From: Paraburkholderia tagetis
Lineage (GTDB): Bacteria; Pseudomonadota; Gammaproteobacteria; Burkholderiales; Burkholderiaceae
Length of the DNA stretch: 64,000 nt
Assembly: GCF_022213065.1 (NCBI RefSeq)
Contig: NZ_JAKLJA010000008.1
Coordinates: forward strand, 165,313 to 229,312
Direction: 5' to 3'
Shown here: positions 41,201 to 50,854 of the stretch, piece after piece
How the letters are laid out: each line of letters begins with the position of its first letter
Numbering within the stretch: the first letter of the stretch is position 1
Notes under the pieces: generated by a model
What the model saw: only the letters and a program-made list of their open reading frames with translations
What the model was told of the DNA's origin: nothing
The model's database searches: none
Made by a program: the position numbers and the translations under genes

Positions 41201-42478
41201 ATGGCCGATCTGCGCTGCACGATTGCCGGTATTCAATCGCCCAACCCGTTCTGGCTCGCCTCGGCGCCGCCCACCGACAAGGCTTATAACGTCAACCGCG
41301 CCTTCGAGGCCGGCTGGGGCGGCGTGGTCTGGAAGACCCTCGGACTCGACCCGCATGTGGTGAACGTAAGCTCGCGCTACGGCGCCACCACCTGGCGCGG
41401 CCAGCGCATCGCCGGGCTGAACAATATCGAGCTGATCACCGACCGGCCGCTCGACGTGAACCTCAAGGAGATCGTGCAAGTGAAGCGCGACTGGCCCGAC
41501 CGCGCGCTGATCGTTTCGCTGATGGTGCCGTGCACCGAGCAGGACTGGAAATGGATCCTGCCGCTGGTGGAAGACACGGGCGCCGACGCCGTCGAGCTCA
41601 ACTTCGGCTGCCCGCACGGCATGAGCGAGCGCGGCATGGGCTCGGCGGTGGGCCAGGTGCCCGAGTACATCGAAATGGTCACGCGCTGGGTCAAGGAAGG
41701 CACGCGCCTGCCCTGCCTCGTGAAGCTCACGCCCAACGTGACCGATATCCGCCACGGCGCGCGCGCCGCGTTCAAGGGCGGCGCGGACGGCGTCTCGCTC
41801 ATCAACACCATCAACTCGATCGTGGGCGTGGACCTCGACGCCATGGCGCCGCTGCCGACCGTGGACGGCAAGGGCACGCATGGCGGCTACTGCGGCCCCG
41901 CCGCGAAACCCATCGCGCTGCACATGGTGGCCGAAATCGCTCGCGACCCGCAGACCCAGGGTCTGCCCATCTCCGGCATCGGCGGCATTTCCGACTGGCG
42001 CGACGCCGCCGAATTCATGGTGCTGGGCGCGGGAAGCGTGCAAGTGTGCACCGCGGCGATGCATTATGGATTCCGAATCGTCCAGGACATGATCGACGGG
42101 CTCTCGAACTGGATGGACGACAAGGGCTACGCGAACCTCGATGCGATTCGCGGCCGCGCGGTGCAGAACGTCACCGACTGGCAGTACCTGAATCTGAACT
42201 ACGACATCAAGGCCCGCATCGACCAGGACCGCTGCATCCAGTGCGGCCTGTGCCATATCGCCTGCGAGGACACCTCGCACCAGGCCATCACCGCGACGAA
42301 GGACGGCAAGCGGCACTTCGAGGTGGTCGATGCGAACTGCGTCGGGTGCAATTTATGCATGCATGTCTGCCCGGTCGACCAATGCATCACGATGGAGCGC
42401 GTCGACTCGGGCCGTTACGCGAACTGGACCACGCATCCGAACAATCCGGCCCGCACGGCCGATCCGAAAGCGGCCTGA
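41201..42478 (+). CDS. preA: Dihydropyrimidine dehydrogenase subunit PreA
   Basis: A 425-residue FMN- and FeS-containing catalytic subunit that reduces uracil and thymine to the dihydro forms. The TIM-barrel part starts IQSPNPFWLASAPPTDKAYN. The catalytic cysteine is in NFGCPHGMSERGMGSAVGQ (near residue 135), and the FMN site includes ISGIGGISDW. Two ferredoxin motifs end the protein: CIQCGLCHIACEDTSHQAI and CVGCNLCMHVCPVDQC. AAGGAG precedes the ATG. With PreT upstream it forms the complete enzyme. Confidence 0.94.
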   Translation: MADLRCTIAGIQSPNPFWLASAPPTDKAYNVNRAFEAGWGGVVWKTLGLDPHVVNVSSRYGATTWRGQRIAGLNNIELITDRPLDVNLKEIVQVKRDWPDRALIVSLMVPCTEQDWKWILPLVEDTGADAVELNFGCPHGMSERGMGSAVGQVPEYIEMVTRWVKEGTRLPCLVKLTPNVTDIRHGARAAFKGGADGVSLINTINSIVGVDLDAMAPLPTVDGKGTHGGYCGPAAKPIALHMVAEIARDPQTQGLPISGIGGISDWRDAAEFMVLGAGSVQVCTAAMHYGFRIVQDMIDGLSNWMDDKGYANLDAIRGRAVQNVTDWQYLNLNYDIKARIDQDRCIQCGLCHIACEDTSHQAITATKDGKRHFEVVDANCVGCNLCMHVCPVDQCITMERVDSGRYANWTTHPNNPARTADPKAA

Positions 42479-42540
42479 TCCTCCCGATCTCGACCGAACA
42501 CCAACGAAACCGCAACGAGCAGTCACGGAGAAACCGCACC

Positions 42541-44058
42541 ATGAGTCAGCCAGCCGCAAGCGGTGGTGTAGAAGGCGACGCGCACGCGCGCCGCAGCGCC
42601 AGCGAGCTATACAACGACGACCTCGCGCCCACAGGCGCCGCGCAGCGCACATGGCGCTGGTATCACTTCGGCGCGCTATGGGTGGGCATGGTGATGAACA
42701 TCGCCTCGTACATGCTCGCGGCGGGGCTGACCGAGCAGGGCATGTCGCCGTGGCAGGCGGTGATCACGGTGCTGCTCGGCAATGTGATCGTGCTCGTGCC
42801 CATGCTGCTGATCGGCCACGCGGGCGCGAAGTACGGGATTCCCTATGCGGTGCTCGTGCGCTCGTCGTTCGGCACCCAGGGCGCGAAGCTGCCCGCCATG
42901 CTGCGCGCCATCGTGGCGTGCGGCTGGTACGGCATTCAGTCGTGGCTTGGCGGCAGCGCGATCTATACGCTCGCCAACATCCTCACGCACAATGCGCTGG
43001 TGGGCGACGCGCTGCCGTTTCTCGGCATCTCGATCGCCCAGGGCGCGTGCTTCCTGATCTTCTGGGCGCTGCAACTCTACTTCATCCTGCACGGCACCGA
43101 TTCGATCCGCTGGCTCGAAAGCTGGTCGGCGCCCATCAAGGTCGTGATGTGCGTGGCGCTCGTCTGGTGGGCCTGCTCGAAAGCGGGCGGCGTGGGCTCC
43201 ATGCTCTCGCAGCCCTCGCAGTTCGCGCCGGGCGGCAAAAAGGCCGGGCTCTTCTGGGTCACCTTCTGGCCGAGCCTCACCGCGATGGTGGGCTTCTGGG
43301 CCACGCTCGCGCTCAACATTCCCGACTTCACGCGCTTCGCGAAGACCCAGAAGGATCAGCTCGTGGGCCAGGCGCTGGGCCTGCCGATCCCGATGGCGCT
43401 GCTCTCCGTGGTCTCGGTCGTGGTCACCTCGGCCACGGTCGTCATCTACGGCAAGGCGATCTGGGACCCCATCGATCTCACGAGCCGCATGGAAGGCATC
43501 GGCGTGGGCGTCGCGCTCGTGATCCTCACGCTCGACACCATGTGCTGCAATCTCGCGGCAAACCTGGTTGGGCCTGCTTACGATTTTTCCAGCCTCTGGC
43601 CCAAGGGCATCTCGTACAAGGCGGGCGGTCTGATCACGGCGACCATCGCTATCGTGATGATGCCGTGGAAGATTCTCGCCACCACGCAAGGCTATATCTT
43701 CACATGGCTCGTGGGCTATTCGGCACTGCTCGGGCCGGTGGCGGGCATTCTGATGGTCGATTACTTTCTCATTCGCGGCACGCGCCTGAACACCGAACAG
43801 CTATTCGAGGAGAGCGGCGAATACGCCTATTCGAACGGCTGGAATCTCGCCGCCGTGATCGCGTTGGTCGCGGGCGTGCTGCCGAATCTGCCGGGCTTTT
43901 TGAACGTTGCGTTTCCGAATGCCTTTCCTTCGGTGCCCGACGCGTTCAAAGGACTCTATACGTATGCGTGGTTCGTGGGACTCGCGATTGCGGCCGTCGT
44001 CTACGGCGTGCTGATGAAGCTCGGCAAGAGCCGTAGGCCAAGCATCGCAAATGCATAG
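42541..44058 (+). CDS. NCS1 family pyrimidine/hydantoin permease
   Basis: A 505-residue inner-membrane transporter of the nucleobase:cation symporter-1 family, with about twelve hydrophobic segments. Signature stretches are YNDDLAPTGAAQRTWRWYHF before helix 1, WVGMVMNIASYMLAAGLTEQ, and IVACGWYGIQSWLGGSAIYT, which matches the NCS1 substrate-site helix. GLFWVTFWPSLTAMVGFWAT and LNIPDFTRFAKTQKDQ are also typical. Its place in the operon suggests uptake of uracil, thymine, dihydropyrimidines or hydantoins. CGGAGAAACCGC precedes the ATG. Confidence 0.92.
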   Translation: MSQPAASGGVEGDAHARRSASELYNDDLAPTGAAQRTWRWYHFGALWVGMVMNIASYMLAAGLTEQGMSPWQAVITVLLGNVIVLVPMLLIGHAGAKYGIPYAVLVRSSFGTQGAKLPAMLRAIVACGWYGIQSWLGGSAIYTLANILTHNALVGDALPFLGISIAQGACFLIFWALQLYFILHGTDSIRWLESWSAPIKVVMCVALVWWACSKAGGVGSMLSQPSQFAPGGKKAGLFWVTFWPSLTAMVGFWATLALNIPDFTRFAKTQKDQLVGQALGLPIPMALLSVVSVVVTSATVVIYGKAIWDPIDLTSRMEGIGVGVALVILTLDTMCCNLAANLVGPAYDFSSLWPKGISYKAGGLITATIAIVMMPWKILATTQGYIFTWLVGYSALLGPVAGILMVDYFLIRGTRLNTEQLFEESGEYAYSNGWNLAAVIALVAGVLPNLPGFLNVAFPNAFPSVPDAFKGLYTYAWFVGLAIAAVVYGVLMKLGKSRRPSIANA

Positions 44059-44080
44059 TGAGTGCATGGGGCGTGCATAA

Positions 44081-45583
<1,503 letters not shown>

Positions 45584-45602
45584 ACGCATCGCGAAGAAAG
45601 CA

Positions 45603-46286
45603 TCAGTACTGCACGACGATCGTCACGCGCCGGTTGAGCGCGCGGCTTGCAGGGTCGGTGCCGGCAACAAGCGGAAAGTTGTCGGCCCGCCCGATCGCTG
45701 CGAGGCGATGCGACTCGACGCCCCGCTCGACCAGATAGCGCACGACGGCGCCCGCGCGCGCCGAAGAAAGCTCCCAGTTCGATGCGTAACGTGCGTTCGA
45801 GATCGGCGTGTTGTCGGTGTGGCCTTCGACAAGGATGTTGCCGTTGGGCACCTGCGCCAGCACGCGTGCGATGCGGCTCAGCACACCGAACGAATCGGGC
45901 AGCAGCGCCGCGTCGCCGGCGTTGAAGAGAATCTTCGCGTTGATGCCGATCTCCACGCCATGAGCCACGGGCGCGATCGTGATCTCGCCGCGCTCGCGCA
46001 GCGGAGTGAGCGACGCCAGCAACGCACTGTCGGCAGCCTGCGGCTGCGCGGCCCGCGCGGCAGCAACGGGCGCGGGCGCCGCCTGCGACTGCGCGCGGAT
46101 CGCCTGTTCGCTGTGCTTCGCGAGCTGCATCGCGTAGAGCGCGAGAAACAGCACCATCATCGTGGTGATGAGATCCGCGTAGGAGAGCAGCCAGCGGCCG
46201 GATTGCTCGCCGCCTTCGTCCCCTTCGTGCTCGAAGGCGCTAACGAGCGCCTCGTGCACCGGCCGGCTTTCGGATGAAGTCTTCAT
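45603..46286 (-). CDS. MotB-like stator protein with OmpA peptidoglycan-binding domain
   Basis: A 227-residue protein with MotB architecture. A cytosolic N-terminus leads into a single membrane helix WLLSYADLITTMMVLFLALY (near residues 32-51) that keeps the proton- or sodium-binding Asp of MotB. A linker is followed by the OmpA-like peptidoglycan-binding domain with ILVEGHTDNTPISNARYASN, WELSSARAGAVVRYLVERGV and LNRRVTIVV. It is shorter than flagellar MotB (about 300 residues). It is the last gene of a three-gene unit with the MotA-like and cNMP/FliG-like proteins and would form the anchored half of an ion-driven complex. Confidence 0.85.
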   Translation of the reverse strand: MKTSSESRPVHEALVSAFEHEGDEGGEQSGRWLLSYADLITTMMVLFLALYAMQLAKHSEQAIRAQSQAAPAPVAAARAAQPQAADSALLASLTPLRERGEITIAPVAHGVEIGINAKILFNAGDAALLPDSFGVLSRIARVLAQVPNGNILVEGHTDNTPISNARYASNWELSSARAGAVVRYLVERGVESHRLAAIGRADNFPLVAGTDPASRALNRRVTIVVQY

Positions 46287-46307
46287 GTGCGCCCGCGCGT
46301 TGTGGTC

Positions 46308-47159
46308 TCAGTTTGCATGCGCGCCGGCTTTTGCGACTGCTTGAGCGCCGGCTTGAGCGCCTGCCTGCGTTCCTTGCCGCGACCAGGCGTTCGCCTCACC
46401 CGCCATGCCGGCGCCGCGCCCTCCGACCTCCCCCGCGAGCCGGGTCGCGATCGTATGCGGCGTTTCCTTGCGCGAGATGGCGAGCAGCCCGTCCAGATAG
46501 AGCTTGCGCAGCCGCAGTTCGCTTTCGATGTGCGCACGCATCTTGCCGTACAGAGGCAAGAACACGAGATTGGCCAACGCGAGCCCGTAGAGCGTGGCGA
46601 CGAACGCCACCGCGATGCCCTGCCCCAGTTGCGAGGGCTCGACCAGATGCGCGGTCACCTGAATGAGCCCCAGCACCGAGCCCAGAATGCCGAAGGTCGG
46701 CGCATAGCCGCCCGCCTGCTGCCAGACGCGCGCGGCCGCCATATGCGCGCGGCCATACGCTTCGAGCTCGCGATTGAGCGCATCTTCGATCACGGCGGTC
46801 GAGACGCCGCTTGCCAGCAGTTCGAGCCCGCGCCGCGCGAACGGATGAATCCCCTGCCAGTCCATCGACTCGAACGCGAGCAAGCCGTTGAGCTTGGCCT
46901 GGTCGCCCCATTCCAGCACGGCAGCGAGACTCGTTTCATCCACCTGCTGCGCGCGCACGAATACCGTGCGCAGATGCAGGATCGCATCAAGGAAACGCGC
47001 CCACGTATTCTGGATCATCACCGCCGCCAGCGTGCCGCCCAGCACGACCAGCAGTGCCTCGGGCTGCAGGAGCGAGGCGAACTGCCCGCCTTCGAGCGAA
47101 AAGCCAATCGCGATGGCCGCCCCGCCCAGCAGGACTCCGAATAAAGTTGCCAGATCCAT
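46308..47159 (-). CDS. MotA-like stator protein
   Basis: A 283-residue MotA/TolQ/ExbB-family inner-membrane protein. It has two N-terminal hydrophobic helices (LFGVLLGGAAIAIGFSLEGG, ALLVVLGGTLAAVMI), a large cytosolic loop and two more helices (PTFGILGSVLGLIQVTAHL, IAVAFVATLYGLALANLVFL) with the conserved prolines of MotA at APTFG and FLPLYGKM. The C-terminus is an Ala/Gly/Gln-rich tail with AGAQAGAQA repeats. AGGGAGGCGT precedes the ATG. It starts 9 bp after the cNMP/FliG-like gene and ends 21 bp before the MotB-like gene. No flagellar structural genes are near. Confidence 0.88.
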   Translation of the reverse strand: MDLATLFGVLLGGAAIAIGFSLEGGQFASLLQPEALLVVLGGTLAAVMIQNTWARFLDAILHLRTVFVRAQQVDETSLAAVLEWGDQAKLNGLLAFESMDWQGIHPFARRGLELLASGVSTAVIEDALNRELEAYGRAHMAAARVWQQAGGYAPTFGILGSVLGLIQVTAHLVEPSQLGQGIAVAFVATLYGLALANLVFLPLYGKMRAHIESELRLRKLYLDGLLAISRKETPHTIATRLAGEVGGRGAGMAGEANAWSRQGTQAGAQAGAQAVAKAGAHAN

Positions 47160-47168
47160 ACGCCTCCC

Positions 47169-48530
47169 TTATTGGGCGCCCTTCGCCTTGATCTCGCGCA
47201 CCGCGCCAATCAGGCGCTGCTCGATCTCCTCGATCTCCACCGGATCGGATTTGATCTCGCGCCGCATGAGCCACGACACTTCGTTCTTGCGCGCCTCCGA
47301 CATCACCGAGAGCAGGCGTTCCGACACGGCCTGATCTTCGAGCGATGCAAGCAGCTTGGCGAGATCGTAGCTGTCGAGCGAACCGATGGCTTCGAACAGC
47401 GTGCGCTGATCGACGAAAAGCAGGTCGTCGAGCGCCGCGAGTTCGCCCGAGCCGCGGTTCACGCGCCGCGTGAAATACGACACGCCCTTTTGCTCGACGA
47501 AATTCAGCACCATCGACTTCCTGAACGCGAACAGTTCGTCGGCGATTTCGTCGTGCGAGAGCTTGTTGAGCAGCAGCTTGCGCTCGACGCCAATCAGCGC
47601 TTCGAGATCGGCGAGTTCAATCAGTTCGAGTTCGCTGTTGATGGAAACGTCGAGTTCGTGGTCGGCCACCATCGCGGCGCGCTCGACGATACGCACGGGA
47701 TCGAACGTGACGACCTGGCGGCCCAGCGCGCCTTCGCCGGCATCTCCGCCGGCCAGATGCGACGACACGAGACCCGATTCGATCGCGACCAGATTGAGCT
47801 TTTCCATGCGGCGCAGCATGGCCATCACGTGCGGACGCGAATGCCCCGCCACGGCGCGGCACTTCTGCACGACCTCGGCCAGCGCCACGCTCACTTCGCC
47901 AGCCGCTGCGGCGCCCGGGCGCGACCAGCCGCTCTTCGCCTCGGCGGCACGCTCGGCGCGCGCGGCGCCGGCGAGCAGCGAGAGCACGTGTGCATACGAG
48001 AGAACGCCCGGCAGGAAGTCTGCGTGCGTGTAAGTCGCGAGTTGATCGTCCTTGGCCTTGGTGCGGCGGATCATCGTGCGCACGATGTGGCGCAGCAGTG
48101 GCGAGACGCGTTCGAGTTCGTCCTCGACGATACTCGCGGGCACGACGGTCAACTGGCAAAACGCAAGCGCTTTGGCCGTGCTCGGGCGTGGCTCGGGGCC
48201 AAGCAATGCGCTTTCGCCGAAGAAGTCGCCTCGACCCAGCGTAGCCGTCACGACCCGCTTTTCGTCGCAACGCGTAGAGATTTCGACTTTGCCTTCAGCG
48301 ATGAGGAAGAGCACGCGCTCGCCCGCGAAGCCCTCCGAATAGATTACTTCGCCCGGCGCGGCGGTGCGCGACCATGTCTGACTGCGATTCAAGGTAATAC
48401 CCCGTAAGCGGATGCCGTTCTTTTCGATCCCGTAAGCTGGCCGGTCTGCGCCGACATGGACGAACGGGGTCTCGTCAACGCCGTTTACGGCTTGGTGATG
48501 AGGTTCTTGAGTCGTTTTGCATCGCCGCAC
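47169..48530 (-). CDS. Cyclic-nucleotide-binding domain protein with FliG-like C-terminal repeats
   Basis: A protein of up to 453 residues joining two kinds of domain. The N-terminal cNMP-binding domain (PGEVIYSEGFAGERVLFLIA to about residue 135) has the phosphate-binding cassette GDFFGESALLGPEPRPSTAK with the expected Glu and Arg. A middle part resembles a winged helix (HSRPHVMAMLRRMEKLNLVA). The last 150 residues show two FliG-C-like repeats: LADLEALIGVERKLLLNKLS, and LDDLLFVDQRTLFEAIGSLD followed by LLSVMSEARKNEVSWLMRRE and DPVEIEEIEQRLIGAVREI, matching FliG's torque-generating domain. GTG start at 48530; a TTG at 48392 after GGGG gives 407 residues and may be truer. First gene of the MotAB-like unit. 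Confidence 0.78.
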   Translation of the reverse strand: MRRCKTTQEPHHQAVNGVDETPFVHVGADRPAYGIEKNGIRLRGITLNRSQTWSRTAAPGEVIYSEGFAGERVLFLIAEGKVEISTRCDEKRVVTATLGRGDFFGESALLGPEPRPSTAKALAFCQLTVVPASIVEDELERVSPLLRHIVRTMIRRTKAKDDQLATYTHADFLPGVLSYAHVLSLLAGAARAERAAEAKSGWSRPGAAAAGEVSVALAEVVQKCRAVAGHSRPHVMAMLRRMEKLNLVAIESGLVSSHLAGGDAGEGALGRQVVTFDPVRIVERAAMVADHELDVSINSELELIELADLEALIGVERKLLLNKLSHDEIADELFAFRKSMVLNFVEQKGVSYFTRRVNRGSGELAALDDLLFVDQRTLFEAIGSLDSYDLAKLLASLEDQAVSERLLSVMSEARKNEVSWLMRREIKSDPVEIEEIEQRLIGAVREIKAKGAQ

Positions 48531-48731
48531 CCACTGCTCGCGGGCAAGTCGAAGGCGAGATCACAGGGTATGCAATGCGCGTGCTGCCATTTGCGCGCGA
48601 AATCGGCGAACGCAAACGATTGCGCACGCAGATGCGGAAATTGCGCGCGAGAAGGCCGGACGCGCGATCCGCCCGGCCATGTTTGGGTTGCTTAATGCTG
48701 TTGTCGATGCTGTTGTCGATGGCGCGCACGC

Positions 48732-48962
48732 TCAGGCTGCAAGCTGACCGACAGCTCCATTCGCGGGCGCACGCACCACGCCCGCGCGCGCGAAGCGGAT
48801 AGCGTCCATCAGCGCCTCGTGCTCGCCCACGTGATTCGCGAGCAGCAGGATCAATTGCGCATTGGCCGACTGGCTTTGCGCGTCGTCCAGATCGCGATGC
48901 ATGTCGATCAGCGCTTCGTAGAAGTCGTCGGGCCGTGCGAGATTGGGTTGGGTATTGAGCAT
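48732..48962 (-). CDS. DUF2783 domain protein
   Basis: A 76-residue protein of the DUF2783 family (PNLARPDDFYEALIDMHRDL, then DDAQSQSANAQLILLLANHV), predicted mostly helical and soluble. The ATG follows GGAGACAACG. It lies 93 bp downstream of the FAD monooxygenase gene on the same strand, and members of this family are typically found with that enzyme, so it may be a small accessory or coupling subunit. Molecular role unknown. Between it and the cNMP/FliG-like gene (48531-48731) nothing is seen. Confidence 0.8.
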   Translation of the reverse strand: MLNTQPNLARPDDFYEALIDMHRDLDDAQSQSANAQLILLLANHVGEHEALMDAIRFARAGVVRAPANGAVGQLAA

Positions 48963-49055
48963 CGTTGTCTCCTTTGCTCCTGATTCTGTTTTCGTCTGCG
49001 CAACAAAATTGAAGGGCGGCGACGCCTCACGTGCGCCGCCCTTCGTCTCGCTGCT

Positions 49056-50780
49056 TCAAGCCGTACCGGCCACGCACAGCGCTCGCTTGAGCGCACGCTC
49101 GACACGCGGCGCGTCGGCGTGACGCCAGCGCGCGCATACGTGCTGATCCGGCCGGATCAGATAGAACGCACCCTCCTGCGCACCGTAGCGTTGCGCGGCC
49201 AGGCCCTCGGCATCGCGCATCACCGTCGTACCCGGCGGCAGGCCTTCGGGCGCTGCGCCCTCGCCGTCCAGGACGGCCACGAAATGCATCGGCACCGGGC
49301 CACGCGCAAGCGCATCGAGCGCGGCGCGCGCATCGCTTTCGAGCGCCGCTCCCGCGCGGCAGAACAGCAGCCCCGTGAAGCGTCCGCCGAGCTGAGCGAG
49401 CAGCCATTGCGGCGCGCCTTGCGAATTGGAATCGGCACAGGCCAGCGGTGCATCGGCGCACGACGCGCCCGGCACCATCTGACCCGCGAACGTCTCCTCG
49501 TCGGCCGTATTGAGCGTCGATTCGTGCAGCACGGCAGGCACCGATAGCCGTCCGCTGTTCACCAGTTGCCGCGCGAACGCGTGCTCGCGTGCGAGCGTCA
49601 GCACGGCGTCGCGGAACACACGGCTCACCGCGCTCTTCGGCGTGATGAAGTCGGTCGAGCGCGTGGAGTTGCGGATGTTTTCGTCGGCGGCGTATTCGCG
49701 TTCGCTCGCATAGGTGTCGAGCAGCGCATCGGAGGCGCGCTTCTCCAGCACCATCGCGAGCTTCCATGCGAGGTTCTCGCTGTCCTGGAAGCCGCTATTC
49801 GCGCCACGCGCGCCGAACGGCGAGACGAGGTGCGCCGAGTCGCCCGCGAACAGCACGTTGCCGTGGCGGAAACTGTCCATGCGCAGGCACGAGAACGTGT
49901 AGATGCTCACCCACTCCAGCTCGAACTTCACGTCGGGGCCGAGCAGCGCGCGCACGCGCGGAATCACGCGCTCGGGCGTCTTTTCGACCACCGGGTCGGC
50001 GTCCCAGCCCAGCTGGAAGTCGATGCGCCAGACGTTGTCGGGCTGCCGATGCAGCAGCACTGACTGGTTCGGATGAAACGGCGGATCGAACCAGAACCAG
50101 CGCTCGGTGGGGAATTCGGCTTCCATCTTCACGTCGGCGATCAGGAAGCGGTCCTTGAAGGTGCGGCCGTGGCTGTCGAGGCCCATGAGCTTGCGCACCG
50201 GGCTGCGCGAGCCGTCGGCCGCCACCACGTAGCGCGCGAGCAATTCATATGGGCCATCGGGCGTTTCGATTTCCAGCGCCACGTGTGCGTCTTCGGTGCC
50301 CGGCGTGCCGTGCTGCGCGACGCCCGTCACCTTGCTCTTCCAGCGGATCTCGAGGTTGGGCAGTTCCTGCGCGCGCTCGAGCAGGAAGCCTTCCACGTAG
50401 TACTGCTGCAGATTGACGAACGCAGGCCGATGGTGGCCGCTTTCCGGCAGCAAGTTGAAGGTGTAGACCAGTTCGTCCTTGCGGAACACCTTGCCCACGT
50501 TCCAGCTCACGCCTTTCTCCACCATACGCTCGCCGCAGCCGAGCCGGTCGAAGATATCGAGCGAACGCTTCGAAAAGCAGATCGCGCGCGAACCCGTGGA
50601 AAGCGTGCAGTCGTCGTCGACGAGCACCACGGGCAGGCCATGCTGCGCGAGGTCGATCGCCGTGGCGAGGCCCACCGGCCCCGCGCCCACCACCACGACC
50701 GGACGCACGCATGAGGCGGCATCCGGGCCTTGCTCGCTACAGCGCGTGTATTCGAAGGTCAGCGTCTGATAGTCGATCAT
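49056..50780 (-). CDS. FAD-dependent aromatic monooxygenase (MhpA-like)
   Basis: A 574-residue class A flavoprotein hydroxylase. The FAD Rossmann motif is RPVVVVGAGPVGLATAIDLA near residue 27. The NAD(P)H/FAD DG motif is VVAADGSRSPVRKLMG near residue 180. The second FAD motif is VLFAGDSAHLVSPFGARGAN followed by SGFQDSENLAWKLAMVL near residue 310. A C-terminal thioredoxin-like domain is typical of the phenol/3-hydroxyphenylpropionate hydroxylase group. It should hydroxylate an aromatic ring with NAD(P)H and oxygen; substrate unknown. AGGAGACACAACG precedes the ATG at 50780. It is the middle gene of an MBL-fold/FAD/DUF2783 operon. Confidence 0.88.
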   Translation of the reverse strand: MIDYQTLTFEYTRCSEQGPDAASCVRPVVVVGAGPVGLATAIDLAQHGLPVVLVDDDCTLSTGSRAICFSKRSLDIFDRLGCGERMVEKGVSWNVGKVFRKDELVYTFNLLPESGHHRPAFVNLQQYYVEGFLLERAQELPNLEIRWKSKVTGVAQHGTPGTEDAHVALEIETPDGPYELLARYVVAADGSRSPVRKLMGLDSHGRTFKDRFLIADVKMEAEFPTERWFWFDPPFHPNQSVLLHRQPDNVWRIDFQLGWDADPVVEKTPERVIPRVRALLGPDVKFELEWVSIYTFSCLRMDSFRHGNVLFAGDSAHLVSPFGARGANSGFQDSENLAWKLAMVLEKRASDALLDTYASEREYAADENIRNSTRSTDFITPKSAVSRVFRDAVLTLAREHAFARQLVNSGRLSVPAVLHESTLNTADEETFAGQMVPGASCADAPLACADSNSQGAPQWLLAQLGGRFTGLLFCRAGAALESDARAALDALARGPVPMHFVAVLDGEGAAPEGLPPGTTVMRDAEGLAAQRYGAQEGAFYLIRPDQHVCARWRHADAPRVERALKRALCVAGTA

Positions 50781-50854
50781 CGTTGTGTCTCCTGTCGGCC
50801 GGAGTGAGTGCTCCGGCCCATGCAAAGCTGCATGTCGTTCTCACGCAAGCCGCT

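Noticed and set aside
41530..44058. One continuous 842-codon frame reading through preA's other frame into the permease
   Set aside because: The first 330 codons are a shadow of preA. The real permease begins at the ATG at 42541 with a ribosome-binding site and family N-terminus.
45603..47159. Zorya-type defence system (MotAB-like ZorA/ZorB)
   Set aside because: No ZorC, ZorD or ZorE helicase/nuclease gene is adjacent, and the third gene is a cNMP-binding/FliG-like protein instead.
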